In this document: positions 1 through 5,056 of the stretch, piece by piece
How the letters are laid out: each line of letters starts with the position of its first letter
Numbering within the stretch: the first letter of the stretch is position 1
Source of the DNA: Acidobacteriota bacterium
Lineage (GTDB): Bacteria; Acidobacteriota; Terriglobia; UBA7540
Reading direction: 5' to 3'
DNA: 6,354 nucleotides
Assembly: GCA_003224635.1 (NCBI GenBank)
Contig: QHZK01000410.1
Span: 1-6,354 of the forward strand
Notes under the pieces: generated by a model
The model's database searches: none
Told to the model about the DNA's origin: nothing
The model's input: only the letters and a program-made list of their open reading frames with translations
Made by a program: the position numbers and the translations under genes

Positions 1-19
1 CTGGGCATTCCTCTGTGGT

Positions 20-36
20 GGCGGTCTGTGACCGCC
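20..36. repeat. GC-rich hairpin at left edge
   Basis: A 7-bp perfect stem, GGCGGTC / GACCGCC, encloses the loop TGT. It lies downstream of the cytochrome gene on the minus strand. No T-run follows on either strand, so it is not a standard intrinsic terminator. The GC-rich surroundings up to about position 80, including a GAGCGCCGCTACA stretch, resemble the degenerate intergenic inverted repeats common in acidobacterial and planctomycete genomes. That comparison is from memory and was not checked. Confidence 0.4.
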
Positions 37-99
37 GGTCGCCGCTCCCTTACAGGGCAGGCTTTGAGCGCCGCTACAACTTACGTCACTCTGTTATAG

Positions 100-1293
100 C
101 TAGCCCGGGTAGGGCTCCTTGGGATGTACCACCCGAATCCGGTGGTCAGTGAACTTGAAATGGGCGCCCGGCAGGGAGTACTTGGGCATGTGGCAGGCAA
201 CGCAGGACCGCTTGGCGACCGGGCACGCGGGCGCAACCAACTGCTTGGTCTGAAGACTCGCGCCCGAAGCGTCTTTCGTCGACACTGCTGGCCTCGACAC
301 TCCTGACGCGGCCCGGCCCGCGGACGCCCGCTCTGTTGATGATTGATGGCAGGCCCGACACTTGCCGTCATAGCTTGCCGGCTCCCTCTTCATGTTCTGG
401 TGCGGGTCGTGGCAGGCCAGGCAACTGATCCGCGGATCGTCCTGGTCGAAACATTTGCTGAGGGCCAGGCGGTAAGGCTGAAATCGAACATTCTGGATGC
501 TCTTCAAGTGCATCAATTCCACCTGCATCCACGAGCGGTGGCAGGAACCGCAAAAGTCCGCCAGGTCTCCCGTATTCAGCTTGCCGGGGTTGAAAATATG
601 CGGCGGATCGGGACTCCCGGCTTGGACGGCGGCGACGTGCTCGGCGCCCGGACCGTGGCACGACTCGCAGGTGACGCCGGGAGCCATGCGCTCGACTTCG
701 AGGCGAGAGCCGCTGACGGCGCCGGTTGAGTGGCAGCCAAAACAGGCTTGCTCGTCGGCCGCGTGCATCACCCGGCCGGCGGCTTCGTCGAGTGAGGCCG
801 GAACGGAGCGCGAAGCTCCCAAAGTGAAGTCCAGGTCCTGGGTGTCGTTAAAGAAGCTCACGCGGCTTTCGTAATACGAGCCGTTGTGCTTGAAGACATA
901 GGTCTGCCCCGCTTCGCCCAGCCCGAACGCCCAGAGGATGGGTTCGGACAGGTTGGCGTGGCCGTCCGTTACGGTGTAGGTGCTGGTGTTTCCCCGGCGG
1001 GTGATTTCGTAGGAATAGGCGCCGGCGCGAAACGTCAGTCGCGGGTGGGCGCGAAGGATGTCGCACTCGGCCGCGGGCTCGAGGGCGCGGGCCATCGGGG
1101 TTCGAAGCTCGCTTGCCTCAGACGTGTGACACTTCGCGCAGACTAGAGAGCCCGCGTAGCGCGCGCCCGGCGGCGCCTGAGTCGGCGAAGGAAATGGTCC
1201 CGGCTGCGGGTTCTGCGCGCCCGGCAACGACGAGCTCACGATGCCCATGACTGCGATGGCATGGCGAATCCTGAGTGTCACTATATTTCGCAA
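100..1293 (-). CDS. Exported heptaheme c-type cytochrome (cytochrome c554-like)
   Basis: A predicted periplasmic or surface electron carrier with seven covalently bound hemes. Seven CXXCH sites are visible, with first cysteines at residues 52, 184, 209, 248, 291, 312 and 364. The CESCHGPGAEH context at 209-219 and the FTDHRIRVV ending are typical of the multiheme cytochrome c554-like family, whose larger members often carry C-terminal TPR repeats; this 397-residue protein stops before any. Arginines at 2, 8 and 10, a hydrophobic stretch (about 12-22) and a likely cut after the SLPGA at 22-26 form a Sec signal peptide. The start is uncertain: TTG at 1293 has an in-frame stop two codons upstream and only a weak ribosome site; GTG at codon 5 and ATG at codon 16 are alternatives, the latter losing most of the signal. 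It is the last gene of a three-gene minus-strand run, 90 bp after the isomerase-like gene. Electron donor and acceptor are unknown. Confidence 0.88.
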   Translation of the reverse strand: MRNIVTLRIRHAIAVMGIVSSSLPGAQNPQPGPFPSPTQAPPGARYAGSLVCAKCHTSEASELRTPMARALEPAAECDILRAHPRLTFRAGAYSYEITRRGNTSTYTVTDGHANLSEPILWAFGLGEAGQTYVFKHNGSYYESRVSFFNDTQDLDFTLGASRSVPASLDEAAGRVMHAADEQACFGCHSTGAVSGSRLEVERMAPGVTCESCHGPGAEHVAAVQAGSPDPPHIFNPGKLNTGDLADFCGSCHRSWMQVELMHLKSIQNVRFQPYRLALSKCFDQDDPRISCLACHDPHQNMKREPASYDGKCRACHQSSTERASAGRAASGVSRPAVSTKDASGASLQTKQLVAPACPVAKRSCVACHMPKYSLPGAHFKFTDHRIRVVHPKEPYPG

Positions 1294-1325
1294 TTCTCAA
1301 TAAGCTCTTGCTCTCAGGCTCCTGC

Positions 1326-1352
1326 GAGATGCTTCGCCGCGCTCAGCATGAC
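1326..1352. repeat. REP-like intergenic inverted repeat
   Basis: ATGCT (1329-1333) and AGCAT (1345-1349) are inverted arms around an 11-bp GC-rich centre. The whole has the form GAGATgCTTCGC-x-GCGCTCAGcATGAC, which I recognise from memory as a widespread intergenic repeat in acidobacteria and deltaproteobacteria (usually GATCCTTCGCTTCGCTCAGGATGAC-like). It sits in the 90-bp gap just upstream of the cytochrome start, so it would lie in that gene's leader or in the intercistronic mRNA. Genome copy number cannot be judged from one copy. Confidence 0.45.
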
Positions 1353-1383
1353 GTGTTAGACGTTTTTTTCAGCTACCTGCCGC

Positions 1384-2319
1384 CTATGCAGTCGAATATT
1401 TCTTGCACAAGGTTTTGATTCTGTCGATCAGTTTGGGCACGCCCGTCATAGCGTCCTCTTCGCCTTCGTATTCGGCGGACATGTAGCCCTTGTATCCGGC
1501 CTTGGCGAAGAGCTGCCATACACGGTCGAGGTCGATGGGGCGGCGGCTGTCTCCGAAGCGGTCGCGAATATGAGTGTGGGTGGCGTAAGGAGCGCAGGCC
1601 TCAATCTGCCTGTACTGATCGTCGTCGGAGTCGGCGATGAAGTTTGAGATATCGAGGTTGACACCGGCGTAGGGCGAGTCGACTCGCCGCAAGATCTCGA
1701 GCGTGGTCTCGGCCTTCTGGGTGATGCCGCCGTGGTCCTCGACGCCCAGCGTGATGCCCTTCTTGCCCGCGTAGTCGCAAGCGGGTTTCATGACTTCGAC
1801 GCTCCACTCCATGCCCTGGTCCACGGTAGCGCCGGGCGGCAACTCCCCGGCGAAAATGCGCAGGTGCGAGGCGCCGAGCCAGTCCGTCACGTCAACCCAC
1901 TTCTTGATGTCGGCCAGCACCTGAGCGCGCTTCGCCTTGTCCGCCTCGACCATGCTCGAGCCGCAGCCCGCGCCGGAAAAAGGCATGCCGTTCTTGAAAG
2001 CCAGGTGGCGCAGTCCAGTAAGGTAGGCCGGGTCAGTAGACTTCAAGTAGTAGACCGTCACGTCCACGCCGTGGAGGCCAAATTCCACGCCCTTGAGGAT
2101 GAAATCCTCCATAGTCATGGGCCCGTGTTCCAGATACTTGCGAAACGAATAGGCGCAGCAGCCGGCGAACAGGCGCGACCCTCCGGCCGCCATAGGCGCG
2201 TCGCCCAAGGAAAGCCCTGCTTCGGCTCTGCCCTTGTCGGTCCCCAAAAGCCCCGACCCCGCCGCGGCCGCGGCGCCTGCTGTACGCAGGAACGTTCGGC
2301 GGAGAATCACGTTCTTCAT
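1384..2319 (-). CDS. Tat-exported sugar phosphate isomerase/epimerase-like TIM-barrel protein
   Basis: A xylose-isomerase-like TIM-barrel protein (AP endonuclease 2 superfamily) of 311 residues. The start at 2319 is set by GGGGAGG five bases upstream; an open frame extends 22 codons further but has no such site. The N-terminus carries a twin-arginine signal, LRRTFLRT at 6-13, followed by an Ala/Gly-rich segment, so it is probably exported folded with its metal. Likely metal ligands of the family are visible: E194 (LGVEDHGG), D223 (NLDISNF), H250 (HTHIRDRF) and E283 (SAEYEGEED). Relatives include hexose and keto-sugar isomerases, epimerases, inosose-processing enzymes and 3-keto-glycoside-cleaving enzymes, so the substrate cannot be set from sequence. 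The upstream DUF1080 gene suggests a role in oxidised-sugar breakdown, which is an inference. The gene is followed 90 bp downstream by the heptaheme cytochrome gene. Confidence 0.85.
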   Translation of the reverse strand: MKNVILRRTFLRTAGAAAAAGSGLLGTDKGRAEAGLSLGDAPMAAGGSRLFAGCCAYSFRKYLEHGPMTMEDFILKGVEFGLHGVDVTVYYLKSTDPAYLTGLRHLAFKNGMPFSGAGCGSSMVEADKAKRAQVLADIKKWVDVTDWLGASHLRIFAGELPPGATVDQGMEWSVEVMKPACDYAGKKGITLGVEDHGGITQKAETTLEILRRVDSPYAGVNLDISNFIADSDDDQYRQIEACAPYATHTHIRDRFGDSRRPIDLDRVWQLFAKAGYKGYMSAEYEGEEDAMTGVPKLIDRIKTLCKKYSTA

Positions 2320-2324
2320 TTTTT

Positions 2325-2331
2325 CCTCCCC
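2325..2331 (-). promoter_or_regulatory. Ribosome binding site of the isomerase-like gene
   Basis: GGGGAGG on the minus strand is followed by five A residues and then ATG at 2319. It decides the start in favour of 2319, directly before the twin-arginine signal, rather than the in-frame position 2385. Confidence 0.85.
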
Positions 2332-2382
2332 TAACGCGTGTGAGACGCTTGATTCGGCCGTTCGAGGAGACCATCGGTTCCC

Positions 2383-2446
2383 CAATGAATCAATGACCCG
2401 ATGACCCGATGATCCGATGGCTCAATCACTCAATGGCTCAATGGTC
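2383..2446. repeat. Eight-unit degenerate 8-bp tandem repeat
   Basis: Eight consecutive octamers without a break: caatgaat, caatgacc, cgatgacc, cgatgatc, cgatggct, caatcact, caatggct, caatggtc. Each has a near-constant CRAT core followed by four variable bases. The array fills most of the gap between the DUF1080 and isomerase-like genes. It also enters the DUF1080 frame, so the last four codons (PLSH) and the TGA stop (2430-2432) are made of repeat sequence. Confidence 0.85.
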
Positions 2447-3074
2447 TGACGGCGACCTCCCTGAAGTAGACCACGTCGTTGTCGCTGTGGTTCTGAAGGC
2501 CGAAGTAGCCCTCGTCGGGGCGGCGTCCCCGATCGGGCTCGTAGGACTTTTTCTTGGGCGGCACGGGCTCGCCTTCGGTATAGTCCGTGACCTTGACGCC
2601 GTTCACCACGACGATCGTGCGCGGTCCATCCAGCGTAATCTCCATGGTGTTCCACTCGCCTGCCTTCTCAGGGCGAGCCAAGGCTTTGGTGAGCGAATAG
2701 AGCACGCCCGTACAATGGTAATCGTCGTCTGCGTTATCGATCTGCACTTCGTAGCCTCGGTTCACCGGCATCCACGGCTCGGTGGGCTTCTCCGGGATGC
2801 GGATGAAGACGCCCGAGTTCGAGTTATTTCTCGGCGGTTTGAAGACTACACGGATGACAGTGTTGCCGATTTTCTGCGGGGTGTACCACAAGAGGCCCAT
2901 CCCGCCGTGCGGCTTCAGAAGGCCCTCTTCGACCTCAAATCCTCCCGGACCGACGTGCTCCCAACCTGTCATGTCTTTGCTGTGGAAGAGTAGTTTCCAA
3001 TCGGTGGATTGAGCGCGCGCGGACAAGGCGCCCAGTACTAGCATGGCAAGGCATAGAATCGCGCGATGCAGCAT
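2430..3074 (-). CDS. Secreted DUF1080 / 3-keto-disaccharide hydrolase-type protein
   Basis: A 214-residue protein of the DUF1080 family, a concanavalin-like beta-sandwich fold. Some characterised members hydrolyse 3-keto-disaccharides and 3-keto-glycosides, but most are untested. Family landmarks: the opening WKLLFHSKDMTGW (26-38), NNSNSGVFIR (83-92), GYEVQIDN (107-114), TGVLYS (122-127), GYFGLQNH (189-196) and the closing VYFREVAVRP (202-211). The start at 3074 follows AGGAGG at seven bases and opens a Sec signal peptide (MLHRAILCLAMLVLGALSARA, likely cut before Q22), so the protein is periplasmic or secreted. A 19-codon extension upstream is open but has no ribosome site. It is the first gene of a minus-strand run with a Tat-exported isomerase-like protein and a cytochrome. 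Its last four codons and stop come from a tandem repeat, which may have replaced the original end; the core domain looks complete. Confidence 0.88.
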   Translation of the reverse strand: MLHRAILCLAMLVLGALSARAQSTDWKLLFHSKDMTGWEHVGPGGFEVEEGLLKPHGGMGLLWYTPQKIGNTVIRVVFKPPRNNSNSGVFIRIPEKPTEPWMPVNRGYEVQIDNADDDYHCTGVLYSLTKALARPEKAGEWNTMEITLDGPRTIVVVNGVKVTDYTEGEPVPPKKKSYEPDRGRRPDEGYFGLQNHSDNDVVYFREVAVRPLSH

Positions 3075-3081
3075 GACTTCG

Positions 3082-3087
3082 CCTCCT
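3082..3087 (-). promoter_or_regulatory. Ribosome binding site of the DUF1080 gene
   Basis: A perfect AGGAGG on the minus strand, seven bases before ATG at 3074. It decides the start and places the signal peptide at the very N-terminus. Confidence 0.85.
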
Positions 3088-3163
3088 GCGTACTCCCCGG
3101 CCCGAGCTTGCCGTGCTCGTCGAGGTGGCAAGTTTCGTGGCTTCGAGCGGAGCTACCGAACGC

Positions 3164-3169
3164 ATTGTA
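3164..3169 (-). promoter_or_regulatory. Possible -10 element for the minus-strand operon
   Basis: TACAAT on the minus strand, about 90 bp upstream of the DUF1080 start, matches 5 of 6 bases of the sigma70 -10 consensus. No good -35 hexamer lies 16-18 bp further upstream, so the call is weak. If real, its promoter would be divergent to the deacetylase promoter at 3215-3243. Confidence 0.2.
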
Positions 3170-3214
3170 CACGGAACGGGCGGCACAATCGAGAACACCG
3201 GGGCAAATCAAGGG

Positions 3215-3243
3215 TTGGCAGCGGCCCCGAATCCGATTATGAT
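3215..3243 (+). promoter_or_regulatory. Sigma70-type promoter of the deacetylase gene
   Basis: TTGGCA (3215-3220) and TATGAT (3238-3243) are separated by exactly 17 bp. Each hexamer matches the consensus at 5 of 6 positions. Transcription would start near 3250, giving a leader of about 50 nt before the TTG start at 3303. No operator-like dyad is obvious around it. Confidence 0.65.
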
Positions 3244-3302
3244 CTCTCGATAAACTTGGAGTCCATGGGGGAGTTGTTCCTGCTTCGGAGGGAAGTTTTA
3301 CC

Positions 3303-4298
3303 TTGACTGAGGATCGCGCAGCCGGCTGGCACGGGCGTTACGAGCAGTCTCTTGGCTACGTTGAAGGCGTGCTGCGAGCGGTGAATTCCGGCAAGAGTAT
3401 CGCGCTCGGGCCAAGCCCGGCGGCGCTCGATCCGCCGCAGCTTGCCCCCGCCACGCACGCGGCGAGTAAGCCGCAAGTTGTCTATTGCGCGCCTCACCCG
3501 GACGACGAATCACTGAGTGGCTCGCTGGCGCTTCGCCTTTGCCTGGAAGCGGGCGCTCAGGTGACGAACCTCGCGATCACTTTGGGCAGCGATCTCGGCC
3601 AGAGGGCGCGGCGCCTGCGGGAGCTCGAATCGGCTTGCCGGGCGCTCAGGTTCGACCTCGTCGTGCCCGTGCACCCTTCCGGGTTTGACGGCGTGAACCT
3701 GAAGGAGCGGCGCGAGCGTCCTAACGAGTGGGCTCAGAAGGTCCAAGCCCTGCGCGAGATTTTCAACCGGCTGGAACCCGACTGGGTATTCGCCCCGCAC
3801 GCTGAGGACTTCAACACCACGCACATCGGCACGCACTTCCTGGTGGTCGAGGCGCTCGGCGCGCATCTCGAGCGAAGCGGGCGTGGTCCTGTGCAGTTCG
3901 TTCAGACGGAATTCTGGCATCAGCTCGCGGAGCCCAACCTGATGCTCGGGGTCAGCGCAGAGGTGGCGGCCATCCAGTTGATGGCGGCGATGGAGCACGG
4001 CGGCGAAATGTCCCGCAATCCCTATCACCTGCTGGCGCCCGCTCGCATGATGGACAACGTGCGTCGCGGGTCCGAAGTCGTGGGCGGCCAGGGCGCGGCG
4101 GCCCAGTCCTTTCCCTTTGCCGAGCTCTATCGCGTGACCTTCATGCGAGGAAGGGAAATCGTGGACCCGCGGCCGGGCGGGGTTATCGTCGGGCCGACGG
4201 AGAAAATCGATCCCGCGTCGCTCGCGGCAAAGTTCCTGCCCCGAGGGAATGTGAACGAGGTTCGCGAGGTGTCGGGTAGACGGCCAGACGGGGAGTAA
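3303..4298 (+). CDS. PIG-L/LmbE-family deacetylase
   Basis: A 331-residue member of the PIG-L (LmbE-like) family of zinc-dependent de-N-acetylases, which includes MshB, Mca and GlcNAc-PI deacetylase. The signature APHPDDE lies at 63-69: by analogy with MshB, H65 and D68 bind zinc and D67 is the catalytic base. The second motif, PHAEDFNTTHIGTH (165-178), supplies the third ligand, most likely H174. No signal peptide or membrane segment is seen, so it is cytoplasmic. It is longer than simple LmbE proteins (about 220-280 residues) because of about 57 residues before the first core strand and a C-terminal tail. The start is TTG at 3303, with GGAGGG at 3287-3292 ten bases upstream; no in-frame ATG fits better. 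It is a single plus-strand gene, divergent from the DUF1080 operon and with its own promoter. Substrate unknown; an N-acetylated sugar or glycoconjugate is the family expectation. Confidence 0.87.
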   Translation: MTEDRAAGWHGRYEQSLGYVEGVLRAVNSGKSIALGPSPAALDPPQLAPATHAASKPQVVYCAPHPDDESLSGSLALRLCLEAGAQVTNLAITLGSDLGQRARRLRELESACRALRFDLVVPVHPSGFDGVNLKERRERPNEWAQKVQALREIFNRLEPDWVFAPHAEDFNTTHIGTHFLVVEALGAHLERSGRGPVQFVQTEFWHQLAEPNLMLGVSAEVAAIQLMAAMEHGGEMSRNPYHLLAPARMMDNVRRGSEVVGGQGAAAQSFPFAELYRVTFMRGREIVDPRPGGVIVGPTEKIDPASLAAKFLPRGNVNEVREVSGRRPDGE

Positions 4299-4329
4299 AG
4301 ATCGGTCAGGCTTGGCGATAAGCTTCGAC

Positions 4330-4437
4330 GTTCGTGGGCGTCGGCCTCTGACCAAAACCCGGGCTCGACATCCTGCGCCGGCCGAAGAAAGCCCCAACGG
4401 GTATCTCGTCTGGGCCAAGAGGGCGAGGCCCACGAAC
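4330..4437. repeat. Long imperfect inverted repeat after the deacetylase gene
   Basis: The outer arms GTTCGTGGGC (4330-4339) and GCCCACGAAC (4428-4437) are perfect 10-bp complements. Pairing continues inward with mismatches for roughly 14 more bases (to about 4353 and 4413), leaving a GC-rich loop of about 60 bp. It begins 32 bp past the deacetylase stop. There is no T-run, so any terminator role would be Rho-assisted or structural; a small repeat element is equally possible. Confidence 0.5.
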
Positions 4438-4491
4438 TCTAGAAAAGGGCCGGGTCGGGAGCCGTAAGAAAGCCCACGAGACTGTCAGGCG

Positions 4492-4525
4492 GGTACTGGC
4501 CTAATTTCGAAATTAGGCCAGTACC
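4492..4525. repeat. Perfect 34-bp palindrome flanked by 8-bp direct repeats
   Basis: The 34 bp are fully self-complementary with no mismatch: 17-bp arms from GGTACTGG to CCAGTACC, meeting at a central TTTCGAAA. Directly outside lie GTCAGGCG (4484-4491) and GTCAGGTG (4526-4533), an 8-bp direct repeat with one mismatch, as a target-site duplication would look. No T-run follows, so it is not a typical terminator. A small inserted palindromic element (REP- or MITE-like) or a dimer-protein operator are the main options. Confidence 0.8.
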
Positions 4526-4872
4526 GTCAGGTGCAGGCCTTCCCCGAGGACCGCCGAGTGCTGTATGATTCTGAAGCACAGCTTTGGCACGGCGATGGGG
4601 AACTCTGTGACCTGCTCACGGTGGCGGCGTTGAAGCCTCGACCTCGATCAGGCATACTGACATCAAGATGAGTGAGGTATATTTACTCCTCAGGTAAGCG
4701 AAGAGACAGGTGATCGGAAAACTGGAGACTCAAGGAAGCCGACCGTGGCCCAGGCGGTTGAAGAAGACGTCTGGGACCCCGAGCGCCGGAGAATGAGGCT
4801 GGTCGGGGTGGTGGCCACAATATCAGCTATAGGAGACGCGGAAGAGGACCCGCGTCCGTTAACTAAGCGGTT

Positions 4873-4890
4873 GAAGAGCTAGAAGAGCTA
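4873..4890. repeat. Tandem 9-mer before the tRNA
   Basis: GAAGAGCTA occurs twice in perfect tandem (4873-4881 and 4882-4890), ending five bases before the first base of the tRNA. Function unknown; two copies may be chance slippage. Confidence 0.5.
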
Positions 4891-4895
4891 AACGT

Positions 4896-4972
4896 GCGCC
4901 TGTAGCTCAGATGGATAGAGCGTTTGCCTCCGGAGCAAAAGGTCGCAGGTTCGAATCCTGCCAGGCGTACCA
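4896..4972 (+). tRNA. tRNA-Arg (anticodon CCG)
   Basis: A complete 77-nt cloverleaf. The acceptor stem GCGCCTG (4896-4902) pairs with CAGGCGT (4962-4968), with one G-U at the first pair. The D stem is GCTC/GAGC, the anticodon stem TTTGC/GCAAA with loop CTCCGGA, so the anticodon is CCG (4930-4932), reading CGG. The T stem is GCAGG/CCTGC around TTCGAAT. The discriminator is A4969 and the CCA end is encoded (4970-4972). An integrase gene lies immediately downstream, so the 3' half of this gene is the likely integration site of a mobile element, kept intact by the element's own copy. Confidence 0.95.
4945..4972 (+). other. Candidate attachment site (tRNA 3' end)
   Basis: Many tyrosine integrases recombine within the T-arm and acceptor 3' strand of a tRNA gene, and the integrase here faces this tRNA 84 bp away. 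The crossover should therefore lie in the T-arm-to-CCA segment. The matching copy at the far end of the element is outside the window, so the exact core cannot be defined. Confidence 0.4.
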
Positions 4973-5032
4973 ACTAAATCCCTTCTCGACAATACGCTCC
5001 CGTTTTTCATAACCTGTCCAAAGGCTGACAAC

Positions 5033-5053
5033 GTAGCGAAACTGTAGCAAAAC
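5033..5053. repeat. Tandem 10-bp sites, candidate integrase arm sites
   Basis: GTAGCGAAAC (5033-5042) and GTAGCAAAAC (5044-5053) match at 9 of 10 positions with an 11-bp period, about one helical turn. They lie in the 84-bp gap between the tRNA 3' end and the integrase stop. Closely spaced direct repeats beside attachment sites are typical of sites bound by the N-terminal arm domain of tyrosine integrases. Confidence 0.45.
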
Positions 5054-5056
5054 CCC

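Larger units (their letters stand above)
4299..4895. other. Gene-poor stretch between deacetylase and tRNA-Arg
   Basis: About 600 bp without a convincing gene. It holds a long imperfect inverted repeat (4330-4437), a perfect 34-bp palindrome (4492-4525), a 7-bp hairpin (4835-4841 with 4850-4856), an 11-bp direct repeat GCGGTTGAAGA (4754-4764 and 4867-4877) and a tandem 9-mer just before the tRNA. A weak promoter-like pair, TTGAAG (4630-4635), 17 bp, CATACT (4653-4658), matches consensus at only 4 of 6 positions in each half. A plus-strand frame open from 4676 to 4882 could encode 45 residues from GTG at 4745, preceded by AGGAAG; I recognise no domain in it. The stretch could be decayed mobile DNA, an RNA element or both. 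Confidence 0.5.

Noticed and set aside
20..36. Intrinsic terminator of the cytochrome gene
   Set aside because: The stem is good but no T-run follows on the minus strand, and the gene ends more than 60 bp away.
1732..2334. 200-codon plus-strand open frame over the isomerase-like gene
   Set aside because: It is antisense to a gene with clear TIM-barrel motifs, a Tat signal and a strong ribosome site. The product has no domain features.
2383..2446. CRISPR-like array
   Set aside because: The repeat unit is only 8 bp, contiguous and without spacers; it is a degenerate tandem repeat.
2409..2993. 194-codon plus-strand open frame over the DUF1080 gene
   Set aside because: It begins inside the 8-bp tandem repeat and runs antisense to a well-supported DUF1080 gene; no independent evidence.
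3510..4433. 307-codon open frame on the minus strand opposite the deacetylase gene
   Set aside because: It is a mirror frame of a high-GC gene. The plus-strand frame has the full PIG-L motifs, a promoter and a ribosome site, while this frame shows no recognisable domain.
4540..4895. Possible group II intron or other ribozyme remnant
   Set aside because: The stretch is hairpin-rich and a GAGTGCTGTATG segment near 4555 loosely recalls a domain V stem. The pairing is poor, and no GUGYG start, reverse transcriptase or clear domain V could be found by eye.
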